Positions 40,920-52,120 of a stretch of DNA of 64,000 bases are shown piece by piece. Where the stretch lies: the NCBI GenBank assembly GCA_024220505.1, contig JAKZZE010000003.1, positions 1,612,001-1,676,000 of the forward strand, read 5' to 3'. The position numbers were made by a program, and so were the translations under genes. The notes under the pieces are model-generated. The model saw only the letters and a list, made by a program, of their open reading frames with translations, was not told where the DNA came from and ran no database searches. This stretch comes from Rhizopus arrhizus (Eukaryota; Mucoromycota; Mucoromycetes; Mucorales; Rhizopodaceae). Each line of letters begins with the position of its first letter. The first letter of the stretch is position 1.

Positions 40920-42997
40920 TAAGCCAGACTGGTTCCTTGCTTTGTTGATAATATCCATGCGACTAGGGAGAACTTGTTGACTTTCATGATCATGGGATGG
41001 TCTAGGTGTTTCATTCGTAGGATCATCGGCCACCAGTATTGACTCGGCCAGAGTGGAGTCACCAGAACTGCTTGTTGTACACGGGACTTCTTTAGTTTTT
41101 GAAGCACCTTCGGAATCAATTTCCACGGTGGGTTCAGGTACATACCCTTCTTCAACCATTTCTGACAGAAGGCATCCTGAGCTGCTGCGGATGGATCGGG
41201 ATGGAGACTCCAATATTTTCTTAGTTGGTTGTTGTGAGACGCTGCAAAGGCGTCGATCTTTAGCGGTCCCCACGTCTGTTGAATTTGTTGAAAGAGTTTC
41301 TTTGGAATCGTCCATTCGTATAGAGGTATGTGTTTCCGTGATAACCTGTCGGCTTGTGTGTTCTTCAGACCGGCAATGTGTTGGTAAGTTACTTTGAGGT
41401 GGTGCTGATTGCATAAGTCCTGGATTTGGACTGCTAACTCCTGAAGCTGTAGTGATGCTGTCCCTCCACCTTTCGTTGTATATTTTAGGGCTGTAGTGTT
41501 GTCGGTGAATACCTTGATTGTGCAGTTTTCGAATCTTGTTGCATGTATCTTCAGTGCATAGTAAACTGCTTTCAACTCGCGGACGTTTATTGAATGTGTT
41601 TTGTCCGTCTCGCTCCAAAACCCGAATGTCTCTATAAACGGCGAACTGATTCCCCATCCTGTTTCCGAACTGTCTGTGTAGATGGTAATTTGAGGCGTGG
41701 GTACTTCCATTGTTTGAATTGGTAGGCCGTTCTTCATTGATACTGATTCCTTCCACCATAGGAGTTCTTGTAGACTCTGCCGAGACAGGTAACAGGGTCT
41801 TTCCCAATTCTGATGATTCAACTGGAGACTCTTCGCTAGATCTCGTTGAAGATAACGAATATGAAGTAGGGCTTCTCCAATTGCTGGAATCATCGAGGTG
41901 ACTTTCCCCAGTAGGCCTGCGATCCATCGGCATGATCTCTGGACAGGTTGTGAAGCTTGTTTGATACGTTGTAACAGTCTGTTGATCTTTTGAATTGGGA
42001 CTGTGATTTTCATCTTTTTCGTGTTGAATTGGAATCCCAGGAATTCCTGCATTTGAGATGGAATGAGGACACTTTTTTCCATATTGATGATGAACCCCAG
42101 TTTTTGTAGATGTGCAATTACCTTTTGAGAGGTAGTGGTGAGTTCTTCTTTTGATTTTCCTAGCAGGCAGATGTCGTCCAAATAGTAGACTAGACGGATT
42201 CCTTCTTGACGGAGAGGTTCGATTGCATAGCGCATCAGTTTTGAAAATAATCTGGGTGCGACATTGAGACCGAAAGCGAGGGATCGATACTGATACACAA
42301 TTCCTTCGTTTTTGAAAGTGAGAAATCTTCGAGAATCTTGGTGAATAGGGACGACTGTGTAGGCGTCTTTTAAGTCGATTTTGCACAAGAAATCGTCTTT
42401 TTCGATTATTTCTCTCAGTGCCGGGACTCCTTCCATCTTGAAGTGTTCGCACTGGATGTGCTGATTCAATCTTTGACAATCCAATATTGGTCTTCGTTTG
42501 GTGCTTTCTTGAATTGTGAAGAATTTTGAAAGATAGTTTTCTGATTGATTTGGCATATATTCGATTATTCCTGCTGTAAGGAATTTGTTCACCGCCTCGT
42601 TTACTGCTTGTTGGTCTGATTGATTCAGTGGTGTTGATTTCTTGAGTTTCCATGGTGCTGGTTTTGAAGCGAATTGAATCTTGTAACCCTCTTTCACAAT
42701 AGAGAGCGGCCATTTGTGTGACGTTATTTGGGTCCAATAGTGGTAAAATTTTCCCAGGCGACCACCTGGTAAGAGGCCATCCTGAGGGATCGTGTAGTTT
42801 TGAGACGAGGTTGTTGTTTTGTTCCTTTTGGGTGTTGTTGTTGGTTGTTGAGGGGCAGTAGATATTGTTATTGGTTGTTGTTGGATCTTGATTCGGTTGT
42901 CTGATAAGGCTGAGGTGGTTGGTGGTTGGAAGTTGAGGTGCCTCGTCCTCGACCTCCAGATTGAAAAGGGTTGCCTCGTGACCAATTCCCACGCCAA
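40919..42997 (-). CDS. DIRS 2 RT / RNase H / methyltransferase-like ORF
   Basis: Same 692-codon frame as 16272-18350; the RT (YYLDDICLLG), RNase H and NPPW motifs are intact. Confidence 0.9.
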   Translation of the reverse strand: MAWELVTRQPFSIWRSRTRHLNFQPPTTSALSDNRIKIQQQPITISTAPQQPTTTPKRNKTTTSSQNYTIPQDGLLPGGRLGKFYHYWTQITSHKWPLSIVKEGYKIQFASKPAPWKLKKSTPLNQSDQQAVNEAVNKFLTAGIIEYMPNQSENYLSKFFTIQESTKRRPILDCQRLNQHIQCEHFKMEGVPALREIIEKDDFLCKIDLKDAYTVVPIHQDSRRFLTFKNEGIVYQYRSLAFGLNVAPRLFSKLMRYAIEPLRQEGIRLVYYLDDICLLGKSKEELTTTSQKVIAHLQKLGFIINMEKSVLIPSQMQEFLGFQFNTKKMKITVPIQKINRLLQRIKQASQPVQRSCRWIAGLLGKVTSMIPAIGEALLHIRYLQRDLAKSLQLNHQNWERPCYLSRQSLQELLWWKESVSMKNGLPIQTMEVPTPQITIYTDSSETGWGISSPFIETFGFWSETDKTHSINVRELKAVYYALKIHATRFENCTIKVFTDNTTALKYTTKGGGTASLQLQELAVQIQDLCNQHHLKVTYQHIAGLKNTQADRLSRKHIPLYEWTIPKKLFQQIQQTWGPLKIDAFAASHNNQLRKYWSLHPDPSAAAQDAFCQKWLKKGMYLNPPWKLIPKVLQKLKKSRVQQAVLVTPLWPSQYWWPMILRMKHLDHPMIMKVNKFSLVAWILSTKQGTSLA

Positions 42998-43752
42998 TAT
43001 CCACCTCGTGATCCTCCTCGACCTCGTGATCCACTAAATCCACGATTGGTGTTGAAGCTTCCCCTTCTAAACGAAGATGCGTCTCTAAGGACTTTGTCTT
43101 CAAAGCGAGCTTTTTGTAGTTGTTCAACAAAGTTTCGATCGAAACTATTCGTTTTTCCATCATCCTCTGCCGTATATTCCAAGTGCTTGATGCTTGCAGG
43201 TAACTTGAGCGCTTTGAGGGAGACTTCTTTTGCTTCTCGTTCTTGTTGTTTTGCTGAACCAAAACCGAAGATGGAAAGACGTTGGGCTTGTTCGATAGTG
43301 TTGTTAAAGATTTCACTATCTTTTTCTGAGATAAATGCTGCTTTGCTTTGCAGGTATTGAAGTTGTTCGTATATTTCTGTACTGGCTCTGGCTTGGAGTC
43401 GAGTTGTTTCAGTGATCTTATGTATGGTACTGACGAGTTGATAGGCGTCCACCTTCCAGTTTTTGAGGTCTGGAACAAATTCTTTGTTGATCTGTTCTGC
43501 CTTTGTCCAAGTGTCATGGTTGTAACGCTGGATGGTTCTTTTATATTGTTTAAAATCGTCCTTGAGCTGTGCTGAAGATGCATTGTCCAAGGCTTCGCTA
43601 ATAACCAAGGGGAGTTCAGTCCCGTTGGCTTGGATTTCTCTTTCTCTTGCCCGTTGTTCTTCAAATTCTCTGAACAGGGCTTCCACTTGTGCATGAGTGG
43701 TGTTTGATTGTTGGTTAAATTCTTGGTCATTTGTAATATCGATATTATTCAT
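42868..43752 (-). CDS. DIRS 2 gag-like protein (294 aa)
   Basis: Same protein as 18221-19105; ATG at 43752. Confidence 0.85.
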   Translation of the reverse strand: MNNIDITNDQEFNQQSNTTHAQVEALFREFEEQRAREREIQANGTELPLVISEALDNASSAQLKDDFKQYKRTIQRYNHDTWTKAEQINKEFVPDLKNWKVDAYQLVSTIHKITETTRLQARASTEIYEQLQYLQSKAAFISEKDSEIFNNTIEQAQRLSIFGFGSAKQQEREAKEVSLKALKLPASIKHLEYTAEDDGKTNSFDRNFVEQLQKARFEDKVLRDASSFRRGSFNTNRGFSGSRGRGGSRGGYWRGNWSRGNPFQSGGRGRGTSTSNHQPPQPYQTTESRSNNNQ

Positions 43753-43923
43753 AGTTGACTCCACGATGCGTGGCTTTGAAAGATATAGGGAAGAAAAGGG
43801 AAAAAAAGAATATTACTATTATTATTATACTTAAAAGGAAAATAAAGCGTGGCTCTGAGAGCATCTATCACATTTGCAGACGGAGTGGAGCCAACTGAGA
43901 TTGTATTAGGAACGACAAACAAT

Positions 43924-44051
43924 TAATTTTCAAAAAAGCGCGCAAATAAATTTCTTTTTTTGGATCAAACTATCCAAAAAAAGCAATAATTTTTTTTCTA
44001 AAACCCGACCCTAATTTTCGAAAAAATGTCCAATTGATGGTGGAACGACTG
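43924..44051 (+). mobile_element. 3' terminal piece of transposon B, separated by the DIRS insertion
   Basis: TAATTTTCAA..GGAACGACTG, ending at TA 44052-44053. It continues the sequence interrupted at 14905. The joined order is preserved, in reverse, at 7390-7540. Confidence 0.88.
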
Positions 44052-46921
44052 TACAGTGTCAAAAATACTAAATAGGTTTTACCTTTTGATATCAGGGGCA
44101 TAATCGATGGTTTTTTACACAAATCAAAAATTACGCTTAAGCCTTCGTCTTGTCCATCCACCCCTCTTTTATTTAGTCGGAGCTAAAATCATTTGTTTTT
44201 ACCCACATTCAAAATGTGGGGTAAAGATCTGCATTGAGCTGCTCTTTTACAGCAAAGAAAGCTTCGATTTACAGTCAAACAGATGATATTTGTATATAGA
44301 TTTCTTCTTGGTTGCATATATATTCAATACTGAAAGTAATCTTATTTTATATGTTGACCACTCTAATGTCTGTAAAAAGAAGAAGAAAAAAACACACACA
44401 CGCATGATGATAAAATATAATGACTTTCTTTTGTATTAAACTATATAAATTAATTATATGCAAGAGTTCTTTAAGAGATTAACTCAAATACAAGTAGTGT
44501 CTACAAAAGCCTTCTTGCTCATAATATGACATAATCAACAAGTATCAACACATATAAGATATCTATTGAATGCAAGGATAGATACAAGGATAAATACAAG
44601 ACATCTCTCTGATGAGAGGATTGATTTATCCGGTTGTTACACCTTGCAGTTGCAGCCCCACGACAAATTAAATAGAATTCCCTACACAGTACAAACTACA
44701 CTAGCCAATCAGAACTAGTAGTATGTATTAACAGCACAAGGAAATTCATTTTACTTTTCTTTGTCACTCTGTACACTTGCGTACAAAGTTTGATAAGTTT
44801 TTTTTTTTTCTTTTCTTTTCTGGGTGTTATAATGTTTATAAGCTCAAACTGTTCAGATTTTCCTGAAAGTCTGAAAAAAAAAAGATAAAACTTTTGTTTT
44901 TGGCTGAAAACTTGCTGTTTTTTTTTTCATAAGATTACATAGAAAGGTATTTGCAATAGCACTTTCAGATTAAGATCATGTTTCTCATGACACAACAATA
45001 GCCTAAAGACTTTAAAGTTGCTCAGAGGATAGATTGTTTGACAGAAAAGTAATTGATCAAGGGCGTAATTAAAATAACCCACATTCATACTCTATTGATT
45101 ACGTTGATTGTGTAACGCGGACTTCCATCCAATCAAGATCTGCTTGGTCCACTATCCTTCTGTTCTTCTTTTTCTTCTTGACATCCGTCGAATGTGTTTG
45201 TCCCAATAAAATCACAAGAGGTATACAAGAGAATGAAAACTGATGAAAATAATCATTTTGTGTTTGAGGAAAAAGATAGACTGGATTGAGAACCTCTCGG
45301 CCTAAATGAAAAGGTTGTTGATCAGGTTACAACTAGGTGACTGAGTACTTATACAAGTTCAAATGAAAAGAAAGAATTAGATAAATGTTTTTATTATTAT
45401 GATAGTAGGGACTTTATCTCATCTGTATGGAAAATAGTAAAAAAAGAAAAATCTTGAATTGGCAAAGCTAAGAAGCATTATAAATTTGGCTTTGTTCACA
45501 TGGCTTCAGTATAACTTTTATGAATTCTAATGCAACAATTATAATTGCCATCAGTATTGCAAGTCAAGAACAATATGTTACTACTACTTTTTAAGGCAAT
45601 TTGATGAAAAAAAAAAGGTATTACTTCATTAGAATCCGATGATTGATAACGTTCAAATTTATTAGCCAAAGGTTATCATAACATGCAGCAAATAACACTT
45701 TAAAAATCAAAGTGAGAAATGAGATCAAAGACCACAGATTCAAGACAGCTGATTTTCTTGATCAAATTTAAAATAAAATTAAAATTGGACGATTTAATTT
45801 TGAAGATACGATAGTGATGAATTTATAGAATACTGCATGTCCTTCTCCCTATCGTACTGTATTAGAACCGGAAAACATGTGAAATTGAACCTAGATATAT
45901 GTCTTCTTTGAATGAAGACTTGCCCCCAAAATAATAAATGGGCTTTTACTGTTCTCAAATTTATACTGGTACCATCATAATAAATGAGATCAATAAACAA
46001 GCTGTTGCCATGAATTGCGCTGAATTTTACAGCCATATGAAATCGATACATATATTATGATCCTTTGGCTCTCAAAAAGGTGCTGTACTATATACATCAC
46101 TGCTTCCTATCCAACTAAGGTGCCATGGCATTTGCAATGACCATTAATGACAGTGATGGTACAAAACTGAAAGTTGACACACGCTCATTCGATACATTAT
46201 TAATATTATCATTACGCATTGATTGAAATTTAGGGATAATCAAAAGGGCATCAGTAACTTGTTTTGTTTTGCAAGATAAAGAATCACCCACGATAACAAT
46301 AATCTATTTAAATAGTAGATTATAAAGGGAAAAATCCAATGTCTTGAGCTTTTTTATTTTCTTTATTAGCTTGGACAGATAGAATTCAATTCTCATCATT
46401 GTTTCAGCTATATGCTATATCGAACATCTGACTGCAATGTGAGGCAGCCCTACTCCTTTCTATACATCACATTCACATTAGCCAATTATGACAATGCAAA
46501 AAATGGCGATAATTGAATGAATTTAAAATTATTTCACCATGTTGCCTTGGTGATACTGAAGTCAGCCCAAAAAAGTTTTCAAAACAAAATAGAATTGTAG
46601 AAAAATACAGGCTAAAAGTACGGAAGGGATGATAGCAACGTACCAAGAAATATTCTTCATCTGTATTATGGATTAGATGAAAGAATTTGCATGTTGAAGA
46701 ATACTTCATTGGATGCTAAGCTGTAGAATCAAGAGATTGATCGGGAACAAAAGATAAAGCTTTTTATTACATTAATTCCATTATGAGATGTATGAGCATT
46801 GATATTCAACTTTTTTTGTCCTTTATCGAAATCAAAATTAGTGCGCCAAATTACAGTTATAATTTGATAGGTTTATGCTGTACGTGAACCAATTGTTTTC
46901 ACGGGTAGCGGGCACAGTGTT
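44052..46921. other. Non-coding arm segment, copy 2
   Basis: Reverse of 4548-7389 with small indels; includes the CCCACATT hairpin (about 44203-44221). Confidence 0.5.
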
Positions 46922-47218
46922 TTAATCTAAAATGAGACGATTTAATAAAATAAATTTGTTTGACAGTCTATAGTATGCTTTTATGTGTTTGAGAGGGTTA
47001 GATTTGCAGTCGTAATAGATCGAGCCTTTCGCAAATCGATAATCCGTCGAATATGAATCAAAAAGATTACAGATTATATCTAAATCATTTGAGGAGAAAA
47101 ATCCTTTAGGCATATCTTCAATGTTTCTTGACGATATAGCCAGCTTGACCTTGCTTATCTGCTCTGCTATTGTCTTTATAGATGCTGCAATCTCTTTCTC
47201 TGTTCCCCGATGGGTAAT
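46922..47218 (-). pseudogene. Open fragment of unknown origin, copy 2
   Basis: Mirror of 53424-53720; differs from 4251-4547 by D for N and N for S. Confidence 0.3.
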
Positions 47219-48521
47219 TTATTTATGCACCTGGGGAAAGTACTGATGGAATGCTGAACATAATTTTGTATATTTTTTTAGTGGCACTTGCTCACAGACA
47301 TCTATCATTTGAGAGGTAAGTGTCTTATTGTTCTGAAGCTTTTCTCTCTTAACGTAGTCTTTTAAGTCTTTCCAGAACTGCTTAATTGGGTTTAATTCTG
47401 GATAAGGCGGGAGGTATACAGGTATATATCCACGACTGGCAATGAGAGGATCAACGATGCTATGAAAGTGAATTGGAGCATTATCCATCACTAGATGATA
47501 CCCTTTCATCTATGGAAACTGGTCCATAATATCCATCGTACCAGCAATGAATTGCATAAAATGCCCTCCAGTGGATCCTTTGGGCACGTTCAATCGATCT
47601 CCAGGAGCTTTTCTTTTTGTAGCGCCAGCTACTCTTCTTATTTTCAAATTGCCAGGTTCTTTGACACTTACGTTGATAATACTAGAAGACGACACTGCAC
47701 CAAGAGCGGTTTTTGAGATGGCTCTGGTAGACGAAGAAGCAACAATTGCTGGCTCGTCACGTCTAGACCAGACCTTCCCTCTTGTCATATTCAAGTTAAA
47801 ACCGGATTCATCGATGAATATACAATTATTATAATAGTCAATTTCTTTAGCACTCCATTCAGCAACCCAAACTGCGCGAGCTTTAATAGTTTTAGGACTA
47901 TTTCTTTCAGCTGAATGACGAGTAACACTTTTTATACTAAGGTTACATTCATCTTTCATAAACTCAGCAACCCTTGAATTTTTAATGGCGAGCCCTTCGA
48001 AAATTTTAATCAATTCTTCTACACCATCCTCAATAGTTGCTGTAGGCTTCTCATCGTAAAAATCTACTAATTGTTTCTTATGTTGATCGTTTAGTTGTGA
48101 GGCCTGTTGCCTTCCGGTCTTATTTTTTTTTTGGGGGGAGGGGAACATCTGCTTCAGGGTTAGCTATGTATTCTGCCTTCCACTTATGAGCCGTGTGCGT
48201 GTTAACGTTGGCAAGTTTAGCTGCAGCGTTGTTCTTCAAGTTCTTTTCAAACGCGTAATAGACATACATCTCCCGTTGAAAGTTGGTATACTTTGTATAT
48301 TCTGTACTCCTAGTATCATTTTCAACTACTGCTGCATCCTTCATAACAACATCAGCACTGTCTTGAAGAGGTCTTGACATATCAACTGGCGTATGTTTAA
48401 TAAACTTTTGCAAAGTCTTAAGTTTTGATAAGCGAAAAGAGAGTGACTCATCAACCGACATAGCTTCTCTGCCGCTATCATCGTAAAGGTTTCCTTGGCC
48501 ATCTTCAGTATAATATATTAG
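47219..48521 (-). pseudogene. Tc1-like transposase A, copy 2
   Basis: Same missing start, in-frame TAG and NPIK change as copy 1. The homopolymer frameshift differs in length (shorter C and A runs near 48121-48140), so the run has mutated independently from a common broken ancestor. Confidence 0.85.
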
Positions 48522-48721
48522 AAGTCATTGAGCGTTACTATTGAATTGTGAAATGACCAAATGAAACTCAAAAAAAGCAACCAAATGAAGTTAAAAAAAG
48601 TGACTAATTGGGTTCAAAAAGTTGCCAATTGGGACTGGAAGCACTGTAATTCGTCTCAAGAGGATCTCTTTCGCTTCCCCAACACTTTTGATAATTTTTC
48701 CTTTTAAGGAAATAATTCATC

Positions 48722-49480
48722 ATGTCCACCCACCTTCAAACCATTCAACGATTACAAAATGAACTCGCAATCGCTAATGCCAAGATACACCAGTTGCAAC
48801 AGGAAAACGCTTCTTTGCGGAAGCAAGTATCCTCTGAACCCACACCAGCTGCAAACTTCAGTCCTCCTTCTGAATCTACTCCCCCCTCCTCCAAACGTCC
48901 ACGCTCCCCCAGCAAAGATGCTGCTCCTCCCACAACCAAGGTATCTAAGCTTCCGAATCCCAAACCTAAACACAGTTTAGCTGCCATTGCTCAGCAATTT
49001 TCCTCTCCTACTGCTCCTTCCAGCTTCAAGTTTATTCACGTTCCCATTCACCGTCGCCTCCCCATCCATCAACTCCGTGCTGACCTTCGTGAGTTGCACA
49101 TTAACACACGCCGCATTCTGAATATTCAATATTCAGATCGAAATGTGGTCAGCTTCCTTATCCATACCGGTTTCGAACCTGAGCTCCGTTCTCAGCTGTA
49201 CAAACACAAAATCACTATTCGTGACGACTTTGACCCTCTGAGCCCCTCCATCATTCGTGATCCTACACTTCTCAATGAATCCATTGAAAGAAAAACTAAA
49301 CTTGCTCGTCATGTATTCCTCCAACGACTTGATTCTGCTTTCCGCCGTCTCAAGGCTCCTCTTTACAACTCTGTCACTAACTACTTTCTCCAATCTGGAC
49401 TCATAGACCTCAATTTCTTGGAGTCTTTTGATCTCGCTCCCCCTCACAACTATCACAACCCTCTCCTAGACAAGATCTAG
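48722..49480 (+). CDS. Coiled-coil ORF, copy 2 (252 aa)
   Basis: Intact. Protein identical to 51162-51920; differs from copy 1 at about nine residues (for example NFSPPS, SKDAAPP, LRADLRELH). Confidence 0.55.
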   Translation: MSTHLQTIQRLQNELAIANAKIHQLQQENASLRKQVSSEPTPAANFSPPSESTPPSSKRPRSPSKDAAPPTTKVSKLPNPKPKHSLAAIAQQFSSPTAPSSFKFIHVPIHRRLPIHQLRADLRELHINTRRILNIQYSDRNVVSFLIHTGFEPELRSQLYKHKITIRDDFDPLSPSIIRDPTLLNESIERKTKLARHVFLQRLDSAFRRLKAPLYNSVTNYFLQSGLIDLNFLESFDLAPPHNYHNPLLDKI

Positions 49481-49748
49481 AGCTCTTTTCTACCTCTTCC
49501 CTTCCCTTTCCTTTTTCCCTTTTTGACTATCAAAAAGGTTTTTCGTTCATTTAATCCTCTTTTTGATCTAACCCGGGCAATGCAATTCTAAAAGTGATTA
49601 TGTGCTCACATGGGGTTTTAATTTTTATAAATAAAAATAATCTTTAATCGTAATTCGTCTCAATTTATTTTTATTGTATTAATTAAAATGATGACATATC
49701 AATGTCGCATGGGTTTCGCTCTGGTTCTGTTTAACTTATTTTTTACAG
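49481..49748 (+). other. Coiled-coil gene 3' flank / nuclease upstream
   Basis: Carries the ACCCGGGCAAT box at about 49570 and a single GGTTTCGCTCTGG before TTTTTACAG-ATG. Confidence 0.5.
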
Positions 49749-50024
49749 ATGTCTCTCTCCATTCTACCAGCTTCACTACGTCCAGGAACTGACTTAATGT
49801 CAAAGATTGTAGCGCGTGATCCTAAAGTTACAAACATCATTACAAAAGCCTTGAACAACTCGCAAGATGAGTACATTGTGGCAGAAAGCGAGTGGAACGA
49901 TGGAACACGATCAGACTTGGTTTTGGAACCACAAAGTCAAAATCTTTCACCAATAATCATTGAATTTCAACACAGAGTAGATGAATTATTTCTCAAAAGG
50001 GCAGTCAACTATTCTTGTTCATAG
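49749..50024 (+). pseudogene. Nuclease 5' fragment in the left arm of P4
   Basis: 88 nuclease codons then SCS and a stop, matching the truncated copy at 1448-1712. The arm ends at 50013. Confidence 0.85.
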
Positions 50025-50893
50025 GATAAGGAAGAAGGGGATTGTATTTGTTGTGATGAGGATTCTGCTTCTGTTGTGGCTGCTGTTGCGGCTGTTGTTG
50101 CTTCTGAAATATCGGTATCTGTCTCATCAATTTCTACATACTTTCTTTTCAAATTGTGGATTCTTGACTGAGCGCTCTTAATGGTTTGAATCAACAACGA
50201 AGCTGGCACTTTATCTATCAATTCCAGGAGTTTTTCATATTCACTATTTTGATAATCGCACATTTGGCCTATGGCTTCGACTAAATGTAGTTGGTTGTCA
50301 GTAATATTTTCATAATGTTCGTTGGCCAAGTTATACAATAATTTTATCGTAGGATCATCATTACAAGGAGCGCTTATAATTGAGCGGGCTTGTTGAGTCA
50401 GGAACAACCCAAATGCAACAAATGGCTCTAAAGGTACATCGATACTATAGTTGCTAAGACCTGCCTGACACAAAATAAAACACTGTGAAGCCCAACCTCT
50501 TGAAGGGTGAATTACACAACCCGGAACACGGCTTAGTTTTGTTTCGCTATAAATACCATCGGACAAAGTTTCAATGCATATCATTAATAAAATGGGCTCT
50601 TTTTTGTATCTTTCATATGCTTCAAGACAATAGTTGACTGCCCTTTTGAGAAATAATTCATCTACTCTGTGTTGAAATTCAATGATTATTGGTGAAAGAT
50701 TTTGACTTTGTGGTTCCAAAACCAAGTCTGATCGTGTTCCATCGTTCCACTCGCTTTCTGCCACAATGTACTCATCTTGCGAGTTGTTCAAGGCTTTTGT
50801 AATGATGTTTGTAACTTTAGGATCACGCGCTACAATCTTTGACATTAAGTCAGTTCCTGGACGTAGTGAAGCTGGTAGAATGGAGAGAGACAT
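50009..50893 (-). CDS. Rpn-like PD-(D/E)XK nuclease, copy 2 (294 aa)
   Basis: Intact, with the same catalytic motifs as copy 1 (DGTRSD, IIIEFQ). It differs at a few residues (Asp for Asn24, Thr for Ile28, tail substitutions). Retention of two intact frames with conserved catalytic residues among dead transposons suggests recent activity or selection. The coding direction relative to unit 3 is opposite to that of copy 1 relative to unit 1. Confidence 0.65.
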   Translation of the reverse strand: MSLSILPASLRPGTDLMSKIVARDPKVTNIITKALNNSQDEYIVAESEWNDGTRSDLVLEPQSQNLSPIIIEFQHRVDELFLKRAVNYCLEAYERYKKEPILLMICIETLSDGIYSETKLSRVPGCVIHPSRGWASQCFILCQAGLSNYSIDVPLEPFVAFGLFLTQQARSIISAPCNDDPTIKLLYNLANEHYENITDNQLHLVEAIGQMCDYQNSEYEKLLELIDKVPASLLIQTIKSAQSRIHNLKRKYVEIDETDTDISEATTAATAATTEAESSSQQIQSPSSLSYEQE

Positions 50894-51161
50894 CTGTAAA
50901 AAATAAGTTAAACAGAACCAGAGCGAAACCCATGCGACATTGATATGTCATCATTTTAATTAATACAATAAAAATAAATTGAGACGAATTACGATTAAAG
51001 ATTATTTTTATTTATAAAATTAAAAACCCCATGTGAGCACATAATCACTTTTAGAATTGCATTGCCCGGGTTAGATCAAAAAGAGGATTAAATGAACGAA
51101 AAACCTTTTTGATAGTCAAAAAGGGAAAAAGGAAAGGGAAGGGAAGAGGTAGAAAAGAGCT

Positions 51162-51920
51162 CTAGATCTTGTCTAGGAGAGGGTTGTGATAGTTGTGAGG
51201 GGGAGCGAGATCAAAAGACTCCAAGAAATTGAGGTCTATGAGTCCAGATTGGAGAAAGTAGTTAGTGACAGAGTTGTAAAGAGGAGCCTTGAGACGGCGG
51301 AAAGCAGAATCAAGTCGTTGGAGGAATACATGACGAGCAAGTTTAGTTTTTCTTTCAATGGATTCATTGAGAAGTGTAGGATCACGAATGATGGAGGGGC
51401 TCAGAGGGTCAAAGTCGTCACGAATAGTGATTTTGTGTTTGTACAGCTGAGAACGGAGCTCAGGTTCGAAACCGGTATGGATAAGGAAGCTGACCACATT
51501 TCGATCTGAATATTGAATATTCAGAATGCGGCGTGTGTTAATGTGCAACTCACGAAGGTCAGCACGGAGTTGATGGATGGGGAGGCGACGGTGAATGGGA
51601 ACGTGAATAAACTTGAAGCTGGAAGGAGCAGTAGGAGAGGAAAATTGCTGAGCAATGGCAGCTAAACTGTGTTTAGGTTTGGGATTCGGAAGCTTAGATA
51701 CCTTGGTTGTGGGAGGAGCAGCATCTTTGCTGGGGGAGCGTGGACGTTTGGAGGAGGGGGGAGTAGATTCAGAAGGAGGACTGAAGTTTGCAGCTGGTGT
51801 GGGTTCAGAGGATACTTGCTTCCGCAAAGAAGCGTTTTCCTGTTGCAACTGGTGTATCTTGGCATTAGCGATTGCGAGTTCATTTTGTAATCGTTGAATG
51901 GTTTGAAGGTGGGTGGACAT
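51162..51920 (-). CDS. Coiled-coil ORF, copy 3 (252 aa)
   Basis: Mirror of 48722-49480; intact. Confidence 0.55.
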   Translation of the reverse strand: MSTHLQTIQRLQNELAIANAKIHQLQQENASLRKQVSSEPTPAANFSPPSESTPPSSKRPRSPSKDAAPPTTKVSKLPNPKPKHSLAAIAQQFSSPTAPSSFKFIHVPIHRRLPIHQLRADLRELHINTRRILNIQYSDRNVVSFLIHTGFEPELRSQLYKHKITIRDDFDPLSPSIIRDPTLLNESIERKTKLARHVFLQRLDSAFRRLKAPLYNSVTNYFLQSGLIDLNFLESFDLAPPHNYHNPLLDKI

Positions 51921-52120
51921 GATGAATTATTTCCTTAAAAGGAAAAATTATCAAAAGTGTTGGGGAAGCGAAAGAGATCCTCTTGAGACGAATTACAGTG
52001 CTTCCAGTCCCAATTGGCAACTTTTTGAACCCAATTAGTCACTTTTTTTAACTTCATTTGGTTGCTTTTTTTGAGTTTCATTTGGTCATTTCACAATTCA
52101 ATAGTAACGCTCAATGACTT

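Larger units (their letters stand above)
39554..43923 (-). mobile_element. DIRS-like retrotransposon, copy 2
   Basis: Same length and structure as copy 1, with terminal inverted repeats at about 39593-39680 and 43778-43872 and the internal complementary region at about 39816-39913. At protein level only one difference was found in the long overlapping frame (Pro to Ser near 42474). The poly(T) near 39698 is shorter. Confidence 0.93.
12051..50013 (-). repeat. Array unit 2 (reverse), interrupted at 14905/43924
   Basis: Parts 12051-14905 and 43924-50013 make one reverse unit of about 8.9 kb. The 29-kb DIRS-bounded insertion lies between them. Confidence 0.82.
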
